Positions 37,406 through 48,335 are shown, numbered from the stretch's first letter. The stretch is 64,000 bases of DNA from an uncultured Gammaproteobacteria bacterium (GCA_913060975.1 CAJXVC010000003.1:62001-126000); one strand, 5' to 3'. Notes: generated by a model from the sequence alone, not told the origin. Made by a program: numbers and translations.

Positions 37406-40400
37406 TTAGAAGTCGATCTGCAGACCCATGCGGATCTGGTACAGAGTTGCTTGTTCACGCAGATCTGTAATCGTTCGGTTGTTGAACTGCTCGTAGACAT
37501 AGCGTCCTTGATCGTCCAAAGACATATCGACCGCTACTTGCGCAAAGAACTCATTGTCATACTGCACGCCCCAGCTATCGTCGAGCAGATTCAGGACGTT
37601 GTAGATCTTCAGGTATGCCAATGCGTTACCACCGAAGAAAGGCAGGTCCTGGTCAATACGGAAATCCATACGTGACGACCAGGATGAGAAGCTTTCATTA
37701 CGTGGTACGAAACCGCCAGCGAAGGCTGCATAGCCATTTTCCTCGATGAAAGAGGCAAATGCCGCAGTATCGAAGTTAGGACCTGCTACAACATTCGGAT
37801 CGTTGGCAGTCGGGATGTAGAGCAAGTGACGGCCAAAGAAACCATCGCCTTCCAGGTCACTGGAGCTCATTACATAGCTCTGTGGCTGGCCTTGCTTACG
37901 GATAAACTGCGCAGTGAAACGTGTTTCGTGGCCCGGGATGAAATCGTGACCGTAAGTCACGCTACCCACGAAGCGCTTTGGCGTTACGTAGTCTGAAGTT
38001 GCTGCTGTTGGATCCAGCAGTGTGTAGGCTGACAATCCACTGAAGTTGGAGCCCGCGACAGATGAGTTCATCGGGCTGACGTCTGTGTTTTCCGTGTAGG
38101 CATAACCCAGCATCCAATCCAGACCGAAGTCATAGGATTGTTTGGCAACCAAAGACAGAGACAGGCCTTCACCTTCAGTTGTTGAGTTAGTCAGCATGAA
38201 GTTGTCTTCGCCACGAGTGTAGTCAAAGATTGGCTGACCAGCAGCTGTGCGACCAACCACTTCCTGAGAAATGTCCTCGTAGTAAACAGCGTCTTGCTGC
38301 TTGGAGTACAACACGTCGGCATCCACTGTCATGCCGCTGTCGAACGTGTAAGTAGCGCCCAGTGCATATTTCCACTCAGCTGGCTGCTCGTAGTTCGGGT
38401 CAATCAGCGACAATGCTTCAGTTGAGGCGTTAGCTGCGCTAGTGGCAGCAACCTGATCAACCAGAGTTTGTGGTACGTCATAGCCAGGTCGGCCAGCACC
38501 GCTTAATGGCACATCAGAGAAAATAGACTGAGAGCTATCGAAGTTGCGGAACTGGAGTTGGACGTTGCTAATACCATCGTTGCTCCAGGCGTTGGTCAGC
38601 CAAACGTTCGGATTGCCGCCGCCATACAGGCCAACACCACCGCGAACAGTCAGGTTGTAAGCCGCTTCCCAGGTGAAACCCAGTCGTGGCATCAACAGGT
38701 CTACACCATCAATGTTGGCATTGTTGGGAATGCCGAACAAGTCAGTGAAAGCCTGGTTGAATGTTGGACGGTCGTCCATGCTGAATTCTTCATAACGCAG
38801 ACCACCGACCAGAGTCAGGTTGTACTGCGGGATGTAGAATTCGTCCTGAATGTAGAACGTGTTCAGCACATTATTAAAGGTTGCAGCGGCATCGTTTGCA
38901 TTGTTGGTACCACCACCGCTTCCGTAGTAGACGCGGCTTGGGCGGCCCAGCTCAAATTTGTCGAGGCCGGACAGTGAGCAGCTTGGATCATCGAAGCGAC
39001 CCTGGGCAGACAGTGCCGCACAGGAAGCCGGGTTGTTGCCGGAATCGTCGAAGTAATCCCACTCACCACCGTTAGAGTGCTGCACGAACTGGTTGAATAC
39101 ATTCAGCTCATCACGCTCATAACCAAAAGTCAGGATGTGATCGCCAGCCAGATATTGGCCGTTGAACTTGTACAGTGTGGAATCCCAGTTCAGGCGGTTG
39201 GCCTGACGTGAGTCATCGGCACCCAGATAAACCACGTTGTTGCCAAGGCTGATCTGGTGGTCACCGAAGTCTTTCGGGCCCACTGTGACCTGGGAGTCGA
39301 TCATTTCGTTGGTGTTGTAGAACACCTCAGTTGAGAAAGCATCAGTCCACTGTGATTGCAGTTTGACCGTGAGCGTATCCAGCTCAGCGCCTTTGCGGTA
39401 GAAGTGATTGGCGAATTCGAATTCGTTGCTGTCACTGTCTGAGGCGCGATCTTCGAAACCATCGTAGTAGTTGTAGATCACAGCTACAGCGTGGTCAGCA
39501 TTGATGTTCCAGTCAGCGCGCAACATGTAGTTTTCCGCTTCCTGGGCACCGTCACTTGGCTGGCCGCCAGCGTCGTAGTTATACAGATTCGAGGCAATCG
39601 AGCTAATGCGATTGTATTCGTCCTGGCTCAACCAGGGGCGCTCTTCACCGGAACCTGATCCTGCGAAACCTTGAGAGATGAATTCAGGCTGCTCGGCCAT
39701 CTGGTAAGCACCGTAGATGAACAGGCTGTCTTCGATGATCGGACCACCGACGCTGAAACCGTAGGTTTTTTCGTCGTAGTCAGGCGTTGAGTAAGTATTC
39801 GTGCTGCCGTCGGCAAGGCGGATGGAATCGCCACGCAGGCCTTCGTTAGTGCCCTCATAAAAAGCAGTACCGGCCCACTCGTTAGTGCCAGACTTGGTGA
39901 CCGCGTTGATGTTACAGCCAGAGAAGCCGCCGTAAGTCACGTCAAACGGGGCCAACTCAGCAGAAACCTGAGCCACTGACTCGTAAGGGAAAGGCATGCC
40001 GGTTGCAGTGGCGTAGCCGTTGCTGTTCAGACCAAAGCGGTCATTCTGGGCCACACCATCAAGGCTGACGGAGTTAAAGCGCGGGTGTTTGCCGACACAG
40101 TTGGTCTGTGAATCACGGGCATCACCGTCCAGATTGAAACGTGGATCCAGTGAGTACACATCGCGGATATCGCGGTTATAGGACACGGCAGTGTCCAGTT
40201 CGAAGGCGCCAAACGTGGCGGCGGGGCCAGCGGCGACGTCTACCAGGGTATTGGCTTGGCCAAGAACAATGATTTCTTCTAAGGAGGAAGTGCCCATGTC
40301 CACGGTCAGGTTGTAAATATCACCCAGATCGATTGAGTCGATAGTCACGGTTCTGGAATTGTTGATAGTTACTGTGTATGGACCACCTACAGACAGGTTG

Positions 40401-40624
40401 GTCGCATAGAACGTACCTGATGAGTTGGATTGCAGAGTACGAGTGTTGCCGGTACGAGAGTCTTCAACAACAACAGTGGCATTAGCTAGTGGGCTGCCGC
40501 TGGCATCGACGAGACGGCCGCGAATGCCGGACGACGTATCTTGGGCTGCCAGTTCACCGGAAAATCCGATAGCCAGCAGAATGGACGTGCAAAGTAATTT
40601 TCTAGCACCACGTGGACAGTGCAT
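37406..40624 (-). CDS. Oar-like TonB-dependent receptor with carboxypeptidase-regulatory-like N-terminal domain
   Basis: GIRGRLVDASGSPLANATVVVEDSRTGNTRTLQS; plug and barrel features; C-terminal LQIDF. Confidence 0.88.
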   Translation of the reverse strand: MHCPRGARKLLCTSILLAIGFSGELAAQDTSSGIRGRLVDASGSPLANATVVVEDSRTGNTRTLQSNSSGTFYATNLSVGGPYTVTINNSRTVTIDSIDLGDIYNLTVDMGTSSLEEIIVLGQANTLVDVAAGPAATFGAFELDTAVSYNRDIRDVYSLDPRFNLDGDARDSQTNCVGKHPRFNSVSLDGVAQNDRFGLNSNGYATATGMPFPYESVAQVSAELAPFDVTYGGFSGCNINAVTKSGTNEWAGTAFYEGTNEGLRGDSIRLADGSTNTYSTPDYDEKTYGFSVGGPIIEDSLFIYGAYQMAEQPEFISQGFAGSGSGEERPWLSQDEYNRISSIASNLYNYDAGGQPSDGAQEAENYMLRADWNINADHAVAVIYNYYDGFEDRASDSDSNEFEFANHFYRKGAELDTLTVKLQSQWTDAFSTEVFYNTNEMIDSQVTVGPKDFGDHQISLGNNVVYLGADDSRQANRLNWDSTLYKFNGQYLAGDHILTFGYERDELNVFNQFVQHSNGGEWDYFDDSGNNPASCAALSAQGRFDDPSCSLSGLDKFELGRPSRVYYGSGGGTNNANDAAATFNNVLNTFYIQDEFYIPQYNLTLVGGLRYEEFSMDDRPTFNQAFTDLFGIPNNANIDGVDLLMPRLGFTWEAAYNLTVRGGVGLYGGGNPNVWLTNAWSNDGISNVQLQFRNFDSSQSIFSDVPLSGAGRPGYDVPQTLVDQVAATSAANASTEALSLIDPNYEQPAEWKYALGATYTFDSGMTVDADVLYSKQQDAVYYEDISQEVVGRTAAGQPIFDYTRGEDNFMLTNSTTEGEGLSLSLVAKQSYDFGLDWMLGYAYTENTDVSPMNSSVAGSNFSGLSAYTLLDPTAATSDYVTPKRFVGSVTYGHDFIPGHETRFTAQFIRKQGQPQSYVMSSSDLEGDGFFGRHLLYIPTANDPNVVAGPNFDTAAFASFIEENGYAAFAGGFVPRNESFSSWSSRMDFRIDQDLPFFGGNALAYLKIYNVLNLLDDSWGVQYDNEFFAQVAVDMSLDDQGRYVYEQFNNRTITDLREQATLYQIRMGLQIDF

Positions 40625-40866
40625 AGAGCTCCTCCTGATAGATGTATAAAAACGGGAATTGTGGGATTTGTATATCCGGTGCGTATTTTGTTTCGCTTTC
40701 GTGAAACCCTAATGACCGGAAAGTGACAGTTATATTAAAAAATTATTACAGTTTTGCGACAACGGAATGGTAGCGCGGCAAAATCTCTAAATCATCAACT
40801 AATGCGGGTAAATGTCCTTTTTTGCCCGTACTGATTTCAAAATTTTGCTACAGCATAGTGCATCCT

Positions 40867-43707
40867 TCACTTTTGCTTCTGGGCAAGTACTGGTTTCAGG
40901 TATTCGCCAGTATGTGAACCCTTCGCTTTGGCCACTTCTTCCGGAGTGCCCTCGGCGATAATCTGACCGCCGCCACTTCCGCCTTCCGGGCCCAGATCGA
41001 CGATCCAGTCAGCAGTCTTGATGACGTCGAGGTTGTGTTCGATCACCACGATCGTATTGCCCTGATCGCGCAGGTGGTGCAGCACGCTTAATAATTGGCG
41101 GATATCCTGAAAGTGCAAGCCAGTAGTTGGCTCATCAAGGATGTACAGTGTTTTGCCAGTATCACGTTTGGAGAGTTCCCGACTGAGTTTCACGCGCTGG
41201 GCTTCACCGCCGGACAGCGTCGTCGCCGCCTGACCGAGGCAGATATAGGACAGGCCTACGTCGATCAGGGTCTGCAGCTTGCGGGCGATGACCGGGACGG
41301 CGTCGAAGAACTCGCGGGCATCCTCGATAGTCATATCCAGCACTTCGCAAATGTTCTTGCCTTTATATTGGACTTCCAGGGTCTCGCGGTTATAGCGCTT
41401 GCCCCGACATACATCACAGGCCACATAGACATCAGGCAGGAAGTGCATCTCGACCTTGACCACGCCATCGCCCTGACAGGCTTCGCAGCGTCCACCTTTG
41501 ACATTAAAGCTGAAGCGGCCGGGCTTGTAGCCACGGCTCCGGGCTTCTTCAGTCCCGGCGAATAACTCGCGTACTGGCGTGAAGATGCCGGTATAGGTGG
41601 CAGGATTGGAACGCGGCGTCCGCCCGATCGGGCTCTGGTCGATATCGACCACCTTGTCCAGATGCTCCATGCCTTCAATGCTGTCATAGGGGGCTGGATT
41701 GAGTGTGGTGGCACCATTGAGCTTGCTGGCGGAAATCGGATACAGGGTATTGTTGATCAGGGTGGATTTGCCCGAGCCGGATACACCAGTGATGCAGGTA
41801 AACAGGCCAATCGGAATCTTCAGCGCGACTTTCTTGAGATTATTGCCCCGCGCACCCTTGATATGGAGCATCTTGTCCATGTCGCGCGGTATGCGCTCGG
41901 CCGGAATGGCGATGCATTCCTTGCCGCTGAGGAATTTGCCAGTCAGGGATTTTTTATTGCCGGTGATATCGGCCAGCTTACCCTCGGCGACGATTTCACC
42001 ACCGTGCACGCCGGCACCGGGGCCAATATCGATAATGTGATCGGCGCTGCGAATGGCTTCCTCGTCATGCTCGACGACAATTACCGTGTTGCCAAGATCG
42101 CGCAGATGGAACAGAGTGTTGAGTAGACGACTGTTGTCGCGCTGATGCAGGCCAATAGAAGGCTCATCCAGAATATACATCACACCAACCAGTCCGGCGC
42201 CGATTTGGCTGGCCAACCGAATGCGCTGGGCTTCACCACCAGAGAGGGTGTCGGCACTGCGGCTCAGCGTAAGATAGTTGAGGCCGACATCGACCAGAAA
42301 CTGCAGGCGGTCCTGCAACTCTTTCAAGACCTTTTCAGCAATCTTGGCGCGTTTGCCGGCCAGCTTGAGTTTATGGAAATACTCGGTGGCGTGGCTCACT
42401 GTCATGTTGGTGATGCTGGGCAGATTCTTGCCCTTGATCAGTACATGCCGGGCATCCTGTTTCAGGCGCGTGCCTTCGCAGTCCGGGCAGGACTGAGAGC
42501 TCAAATACTTGGCCAGTTCTTCCCGGACCATGCTCGATTCGGTTTCCCGATAACGCCGTTCCATATTGGGCAGGATGCCTTCGAATGGGTAGCTGCGGGT
42601 GACGCGGTCACCGCGATCATTGACGTAGTGGAAGTCCACCACTTCATCGCCGCTGCCATGCAGGATGACCTTGCGGTGTTTCTTGCTCAGTTTCTTGAAT
42701 GGCGTATCGATGGAAAAGCCGAAATGCTCAGCCAGTGATGACAGCATGGAGAAATAATAGAAATTACGCCGATCCCAGCCGCGAATGGCGCCTTCAGACA
42801 AGGCCAGAGCCTCGTCGGTAATAATGCGGCTCTCGTCAAAATACTGTTTCAGGCCCAGACCGTCACAAGAGGAGCAGGCACCGGCAGGGTTATTGAAAGA
42901 GAACAGTCGTGGTTCCAGCTCGGAGATACTGTGGCCGCACATCGGGCAGGCAAACAGTGAGGAGAACACCATATCGTCTTCGGTGGTCTCGGTATCCATG
43001 ATGCTCACCGTGGCCAGGCCATCGGCGAGCTGAATCGCGGTCTCAAAACTTTCGGCTAGTCGCTGTTCCAGCCCCGGCTTGATCTTGACCCGGTCAATGA
43101 CGACGTCGATAGAGTGTTTCTTGTTCTTCTCCAGATCGGGCGGATACTCGATCTCGCACACCAGCCCGTCAACACGGGCCCGGATAAAGCCGCTGCTGCG
43201 CAGCTCATTGAAGACATGCAGATGTTCACCCTTGCGGTCACGAATAATTGGTGCCAGCACCATGACCCGGGTGTCTTCTGGCATGGCCATAACCTTGTCC
43301 ACCATCTGGCTGACCGTCTGGGCCTCCAGCTTGATATTGTGCTCGGGACAATGCGGCTCACCGACACGGGCAAACAACAGGCGCAAATAGTCGTAGATCT
43401 CGGTAATCGTGCCCACAGTGGAGCGCGGATTATGCGAGGTCGATTTCTGCTCGATGGAAATCGCCGGTGACAGCCCTTCGATATGATCGATATCGGGTTT
43501 CTCCATCATGGAGAGAAACTGGCGCGCATAGGTCGACAGCGATTCAACATAGCGGCGCTGACCTTCGGCGTAGAGCGTATCAAAGGCCAGAGAGGATTTG
43601 CCTGAGCCTGACAAGCCGGTAATAACTACCAGTTTGTCGCGGGGAATTTCGATATTGATGTTCTTGAGATTGTGGGTGCGGGCACCGCGTACGACTATCT
43701 TGTCCAT
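40867..43707 (-). CDS. uvrA: excinuclease ABC subunit A
   Basis: full-length Uvr[32 protein letters not shown]; zinc fingers; [11 protein letters not shown]. Confidence 0.98.
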   Translation of the reverse strand: MDKIVVRGARTHNLKNINIEIPRDKLVVITGLSGSGKSSLAFDTLYAEGQRRYVESLSTYARQFLSMMEKPDIDHIEGLSPAISIEQKSTSHNPRSTVGTITEIYDYLRLLFARVGEPHCPEHNIKLEAQTVSQMVDKVMAMPEDTRVMVLAPIIRDRKGEHLHVFNELRSSGFIRARVDGLVCEIEYPPDLEKNKKHSIDVVIDRVKIKPGLEQRLAESFETAIQLADGLATVSIMDTETTEDDMVFSSLFACPMCGHSISELEPRLFSFNNPAGACSSCDGLGLKQYFDESRIITDEALALSEGAIRGWDRRNFYYFSMLSSLAEHFGFSIDTPFKKLSKKHRKVILHGSGDEVVDFHYVNDRGDRVTRSYPFEGILPNMERRYRETESSMVREELAKYLSSQSCPDCEGTRLKQDARHVLIKGKNLPSITNMTVSHATEYFHKLKLAGKRAKIAEKVLKELQDRLQFLVDVGLNYLTLSRSADTLSGGEAQRIRLASQIGAGLVGVMYILDEPSIGLHQRDNSRLLNTLFHLRDLGNTVIVVEHDEEAIRSADHIIDIGPGAGVHGGEIVAEGKLADITGNKKSLTGKFLSGKECIAIPAERIPRDMDKMLHIKGARGNNLKKVALKIPIGLFTCITGVSGSGKSTLINNTLYPISASKLNGATTLNPAPYDSIEGMEHLDKVVDIDQSPIGRTPRSNPATYTGIFTPVRELFAGTEEARSRGYKPGRFSFNVKGGRCEACQGDGVVKVEMHFLPDVYVACDVCRGKRYNRETLEVQYKGKNICEVLDMTIEDAREFFDAVPVIARKLQTLIDVGLSYICLGQAATTLSGGEAQRVKLSRELSKRDTGKTLYILDEPTTGLHFQDIRQLLSVLHHLRDQGNTIVVIEHNLDVIKTADWIVDLGPEGGSGGGQIIAEGTPEEVAKAKGSHTGEYLKPVLAQKQK

Positions 43708-43921
43708 GAACAGCTCAGGTTAGGGTGGGGAAACCGACCATTATCGGAAATTTTGTTTGCCCGAGTAAAGGACGCAATTGACTGGATGTGATTACTTGCT
43801 GTTCAGTACGTGGATTAAGTGGGGTTGGATGCTTGATTTTATTGTCTATTTTGTTGGTCGGTGTTGATGTGGGTGTTTTTTAAAAGGTTGATGGTTATGA
43901 GCATCTGGCGCGCACTAGGGC

Positions 43922-44013
43922 GGGACTGCTGTGCTGGCGCCCTCCAATGGGCCATCCCTGGCCCGGTCCCGCGCCCGTCCCTGGCGCTAGTCGGGCGCCA
44001 GCACAGCAGTCCC
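43922..44013 (-). repeat. hairpin element 1 (21-bp perfect stem, 50-nt core)
   Basis: arms 43922-43942 / 43993-44013; core 43943-43992 is homologous (reverse complement) to the element 2 core. Confidence 0.85.
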
Positions 44014-44180
44014 ACCCAAGCGCGAATCAGTGCCAGCGGATGATTCTGCGGTTCTTTTTTGGGCTGTGTGTTAGTGACTTTGCTAACTGCAATTCCTTTG
44101 CATGTGTTTTCGGTCGTGAAGATTTGGCTTGGCGGTAGTCCGCAGCTACTTTTGCGTGGCAATCTGGCACTGCATCCGCA

Positions 44181-44288
44181 GGCGTTGGAGCCCGGGGTGG
44201 TGCGGCTGTGAGTAGCGACAGGGACAGGCGCGGGACGGGGCCAGGGATGGGCCCACCGAACAGCCGCAGCAACCCGGGCTCCGGCGCC
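44181..44288 (+). repeat. hairpin element 2 (29-nt arms, 50-nt core)
   Basis: arms 44181-44209 / 44260-44288 (mostly paired, including G-T wobbles); core 44210-44259 matches element 1. Confidence 0.85.
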
Positions 44289-44400
44289 ACTGCACAGACC
44301 CTCTATATTCAATCCAATTTCGCCATAAATTTTCAATTACCCGGAGCGTTGGTATAGACTTGCAGTGCTAAGCAGACAATCCAATCCAGGGAGAAAAACG

Positions 44401-44873
44401 TGGCAAGTCGAGGAATCAACAAGGTAATTTTGGTCGGAAATGTGGGCAATGATCCGGAAGTTCGTTATATGCCCAATGGCAATGCTGTTGCCAATGTCTC
44501 GATTGCGACCAGCGAGTCCTGGAAAGACAAGGGTACCGGTGAACAACAAGAGCGGACTGAATGGCACCGCGTGGTGTTCTTCAATCGCCTTGGTGAGATC
44601 GTTGAGCAATACGTGAAGAAGGGCAGCAAGCTGTACGTCGAAGGCCGTTTGCAGACGCGCTCCTGGGAACAGGACGGCGTCAAGCGTTACAGCACAGAGA
44701 TCGTTGCCAACGAAATGCAAATGCTGGATTCCCGTGGTGGTCAGTCAGACAGTGACTATGGCCAGCAGCGTTCTGCACCGCCGCAGCAGTCTTCGGGTGG
44801 CGGTGGTGGAAGCCAGCAGCCGCAGCCGCAGGCGGGCAACTTCGACAACTTCGACGACGACATCCCATTTTAA
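44401..44873 (+). CDS. ssb: single-stranded DNA-binding protein (GTG start)
   Basis: [23 protein letters not shown]-terminal DDDIPF. Confidence 0.97.
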
Positions 44874-44885
44874 CGGAGCTACTGC

Positions 44886-44992
44886 GCGTCACGCTGGCTT
44901 CGTTGCCGCGAAATTCTGAATGCTCATGTATGTGCCGTATACACTGCGCTTCAGAATTTCCCGCCGCCTCGCCAGCGCGCCGCTCGTGACGC
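44886..44992. repeat. long interrupted inverted repeat downstream of ssb
   Basis: GCGTCAC/GTGACGC, GCTGGC/GCCAGC, AAATTCTGAA/TTCAGAATTT nested arms. Confidence 0.75.
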
Positions 44993-45276
44993 TCCTCGAT
45001 ATCTCGCCAAACTGGGTGTTTTTCGATTCCTTTCTCCTTTAGATTCCAGTGGAAATCTGGTTTTGGCGCTACTGATCGGTTAGCTCGCATTCCTTCTCCT
45101 ATTCCGCAAACTCGTTAACTCGTGAAACTGTCCTTATTAGAATAACCGGGTTCGCAAGCTGTGCGGGAGAAACTCACGTGGCAGTAGTGCGCTAATCTCG
45201 GGCTATGTTATTGTTCTGCAAGGTGGTAATTGCAAAAGTTAGAGAAGTAATTGACAGGCATATAGATAGGAAGACA

Positions 45277-46224
45277 GTGAAGTTATTTGTGGTTGGGGCC
45301 AATAGCCCTACTGGAAAGCATTTTGTTGAGCAGCTGCGCAAGAAGCGGATTTCGTTTCTGGCGCCGGCGCGCACGCAATTCTTTCCGGAAAATGCCATGG
45401 GTATAGCCAAGCTGGTGACTGAATATGCGCCGACTCAGTTGGTTAATCTGACTGACTTTATCTCCGGCAATCACAGTGCCCTGCGTCGGGCTGAGACCGC
45501 TGAGGACCGCTGCCGCAGTGTGAACACGCTGTTGCCGGCGACACTGGCGGAGATCGCCAATCACCTCAATGTGCCCATGGTGCATTTGTCGAATGCCTAC
45601 GTATTCGATGGTGAGAAGAAGTTGGGTTACAACGAAAACGACGCGGCCAACCCGATGGGTATCTATGGCGGTGCGACCTACGAAGGTGAACGCGCCGTTT
45701 CTGATCACAATGCACATATTATTATTCGATCGGGTTGGCTGTTCGGCCAGTGGAAGAAAGGGCTGATCAAATCCTGGATTCGTTCGTTCAAGCGCAATGA
45801 AGGCCATTTGCAATTGACGCGCCGTCGCTTTAGTCCAACGCACACTGGTGATCTCGCGAACGCCATTCTGGCCGTCTGTCAGCAGGTGGATTGTGATGCC
45901 AATGTGTGGGGGACTTATCACTTCAGTGGTTTGGAGACCAAACGCGAAAGCGAGTTTGTGCAACAGGTGCTGAAATACGCCGCTAATCACGACGAAGATA
46001 TTTATCAGCTGCTTGACAGTAAGCGGCTGATAGAAAAAGAAGCCCGCGCTCCGGAAATTGCCAACGCGACGCTCTCCAGCAAAAAGATATTCGATACCTT
46101 TGGCATCAAGCAAAAATCCTGGCATGGGCATTTGCAGGACGTTATCAAGTTGCTCTACGAAGGTCGAACTCGCAAGTCGGCCAGCAGCCGGGTTGCCGAT
46201 AATGCCACCACCGACGCCGCATGA
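45277..46224 (+). CDS. RmlD-like NAD(P)-binding sugar-nucleotide reductase family protein (GTG start)
   Basis: KLFVVGANSPTGKHFVEQL; HLSNAYVFDGEKKLGYNENDAANPMGIYGGATYEGERAV. Confidence 0.75.
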   Translation: MKLFVVGANSPTGKHFVEQLRKKRISFLAPARTQFFPENAMGIAKLVTEYAPTQLVNLTDFISGNHSALRRAETAEDRCRSVNTLLPATLAEIANHLNVPMVHLSNAYVFDGEKKLGYNENDAANPMGIYGGATYEGERAVSDHNAHIIIRSGWLFGQWKKGLIKSWIRSFKRNEGHLQLTRRRFSPTHTGDLANAILAVCQQVDCDANVWGTYHFSGLETKRESEFVQQVLKYAANHDEDIYQLLDSKRLIEKEARAPEIANATLSSKKIFDTFGIKQKSWHGHLQDVIKLLYEGRTRKSASSRVADNATTDAA

Positions 46225-47450
46225 GTGCAAACAGCAGATCCGACTCGCTAACACCTGTCGACGCAGCTCTCGCTGCATTGCTTGCGGCAATGCCATCCAT
46301 CAAAGACACCGAATTTGTTGAGCTGCGCGCGGCACGCGGACGTATTCTTGCTGAAACAGCAACCGCCTCTTGCAATGTGCCGCCGCAGGATAACAGCGCG
46401 ATGGACGGTTATGCCGTGCGCAGAGCTGATGTCAAGAACACGCCTACACAACTACGTGTTTCGCAGCGCATCATAGCGGGGGCGACAGGTGCACAGCTTG
46501 CCAGTGGCGAAGCGGCGCGTATTTTCACCGGTGCGCCGGTGCCGGCCGGTGCTGACGCTGTGGTCATGCAGGAAAATACCCAACTCGAAGGTGAGGTTGT
46601 CACTGTATTGCAGTCCGCTGCAGCCGGAGAAAATCTACGCCGACAAGGGGAGGATATTGCCGCCAACACGAAACTGTTTCCTGCCGGTCACCGCTTGTTG
46701 GCTCAAGACTTGGCAGTATTGGCGGCTACGGGCATTGAGCAAGTTCGTGTCACTCGACGTTTGCGAGTCGCGCTACTAACTACCGGTAACGAATTAGTGC
46801 AACCTGGCACCAATCTAAAGCCTGGTCAGATTTACAATTCCAATTTTTATGCATTGTCAGGTCTGCTCGATGCGCTCAATGTTGAAGTTATCGATTTGGG
46901 GATTGTGGCAGATAGTCTGGAAGGCACTCGCACGGCCCTTGAAGATGCGGCGGCGCAGGCCGATTGCGTAATTACTACTGGCGGAGTTTCAGTCGGAGAA
47001 GAAGATCACGTCAAGCCGGCGGTAGAAGCCCTGGGTGAGCTGCAACTATGGAAGCTGGCGATCAAACCGGGTAAGCCCTTCGCCTTTGGCACGATCGGCA
47101 AGAGTCAGTTTTTTGGGTTGCCGGGTAATCCGGTGTCTTCTTTTGTAACTTTCGTTCTGCTGGTGCGCCCTTGTTTGCTGCAAATGCAGGGCTGTCAAAA
47201 CATCAAGCCGCTCGTTGTGGATTTGCCTGCTGCTTTCGAGCGTATTGAGCTGAGTGAGCGTCAGGAATACTTGCGGGTAGTGCTGGATACGACGAACGAG
47301 GGGCAAAGCTTGGTGCCCTATGTAAATCAGAGTTCTGGCGTGACAGCATCGCTAAGTGGCGCTGATGGCCTGGCGATCGTGCCTGCCCATACGAAAATTG
47401 CAAAAGGTGATAAACTCGGGTTTATCGCATTTTCTGAGTTGCTGTATTGA
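46221..47450 (+). CDS. moeA: molybdopterin molybdenumtransferase
   Basis: PPQDNSAMDGYAVR; IFTGAPVPAGADAVVMQE; GLPGNPVSSFVTF. Confidence 0.95.
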   Translation: MSANSRSDSLTPVDAALAALLAAMPSIKDTEFVELRAARGRILAETATASCNVPPQDNSAMDGYAVRRADVKNTPTQLRVSQRIIAGATGAQLASGEAARIFTGAPVPAGADAVVMQENTQLEGEVVTVLQSAAAGENLRRQGEDIAANTKLFPAGHRLLAQDLAVLAATGIEQVRVTRRLRVALLTTGNELVQPGTNLKPGQIYNSNFYALSGLLDALNVEVIDLGIVADSLEGTRTALEDAAAQADCVITTGGVSVGEEDHVKPAVEALGELQLWKLAIKPGKPFAFGTIGKSQFFGLPGNPVSSFVTFVLLVRPCLLQMQGCQNIKPLVVDLPAAFERIELSERQEYLRVVLDTTNEGQSLVPYVNQSSGVTASLSGADGLAIVPAHTKIAKGDKLGFIAFSELLY

Positions 47451-47454
47451 TCTT

Positions 47455-48246
47455 ATGTGTAAAAGAACACTTACAGGAAGGATTGCCGGAAGGTTTGCAG
47501 AAAGGTTTGTGAGAAAGTCTGCAGGAATTTTCTTAGTGCCGATTACTTGTCTGTTTCTGGCAGCCTGTGCAGCACTGCCGTCAAGCCGTGACAGCGAGCC
47601 TGTAGCAAGCAATGCAGAGTCTGGTCCGCAAGTGCGAGTCCTGTCTGGCGCCGAAGTCTACGCCGGGTCGCAACCTGCTGACCGTCAACGCCTTATTGCC
47701 GATCTGCTCTACGAAGGTTTGCAAGCGCTGGATGCTGATCGCCTTTTAACCCCGGTTGATAATAATGCCCACGCTCGTTTCCAGCGTGCTCTGGCCTATG
47801 ATCCCGATAATGAAATTGCCTTGCAGGGCTTGCAGGATATTGTGCTGCGCTATGTGGAATTAGCCGAAGAGGCCATTTATCAGGGCTTGTTTGAAGAGGC
47901 GCGTTTAATGCTGGATCGCGCGGAGTTTGTTGATGCTGAGCATCCGGCGATTGCCAATATGGCCGGTCAGCTCGCCAACGAAATGCAATCAGGGGATTTA
48001 TTCTTTGATTTTGAAGCCAATGGTATTGTGAATCAGAGTGATTCTGCACAGACCAAGCTTGCCAATATTGCCCAGACTGCACGCGACAATGAAGCCTTTT
48101 TCCTGATTACTGCACCCAATGACGCACACGCGCGCTGGATGTACTCTGTCATGCGCGAGGCAGTTGAAGGTTATCGTTTGCGCGGCAACATCGAATTGGC
48201 CAGTCGTTATAGTATCCGACTGCGAATGCCAGACGACAGAAGCTGA
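47455..48246 (+). CDS. TPR-like putative lipoprotein
   Basis: FLAACAAL lipobox-like; repeat-like helices ARFQRALAYDPDNEIALQGL. Confidence 0.6.
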   Translation: MCKRTLTGRIAGRFAERFVRKSAGIFLVPITCLFLAACAALPSSRDSEPVASNAESGPQVRVLSGAEVYAGSQPADRQRLIADLLYEGLQALDADRLLTPVDNNAHARFQRALAYDPDNEIALQGLQDIVLRYVELAEEAIYQGLFEEARLMLDRAEFVDAEHPAIANMAGQLANEMQSGDLFFDFEANGIVNQSDSAQTKLANIAQTARDNEAFFLITAPNDAHARWMYSVMREAVEGYRLRGNIELASRYSIRLRMPDDRS

Positions 48247-48335
48247 TCGCGCTGCACACGCCCAAGCGCTCATTCTGGCGACATTGCCATCTCTGGCGTT
48301 TTTCGCCTGTCCGGTGTCCCTGCTAAGCTGAACTT

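Noticed and set aside
40804-40829. hairpin GCGGGTAAA...TTTGCCCGT downstream of uvrA
   Set aside because: Pairs with one or two wobbles but has no T tract in the minus direction; too weak to call a terminator.
43780-43830. possible LexA box (TTGCTGTTCAGTACGTGG) near uvrA
   Set aside because: Does not fit CTGT-N8-ACAG.
43839-44336. 165-aa minus-strand ORF (and 43947-44138, 44027-44290) spanning the hairpin elements
   Set aside because: Translation of GC-rich inverted repeats (HPWPRPAPVP-type strings); no SD, no domain; explained by repeat composition.
44680-45090. 136-aa minus ORF over the ssb 3' end and downstream stem
   Set aside because: Overlaps ssb and the inverted repeat; more likely a repeat-derived ORF.
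45283-46296. 337-aa minus-strand ORF
   Set aside because: Antisense shadow of the RmlD-like gene; its sequence makes no protein-family sense.
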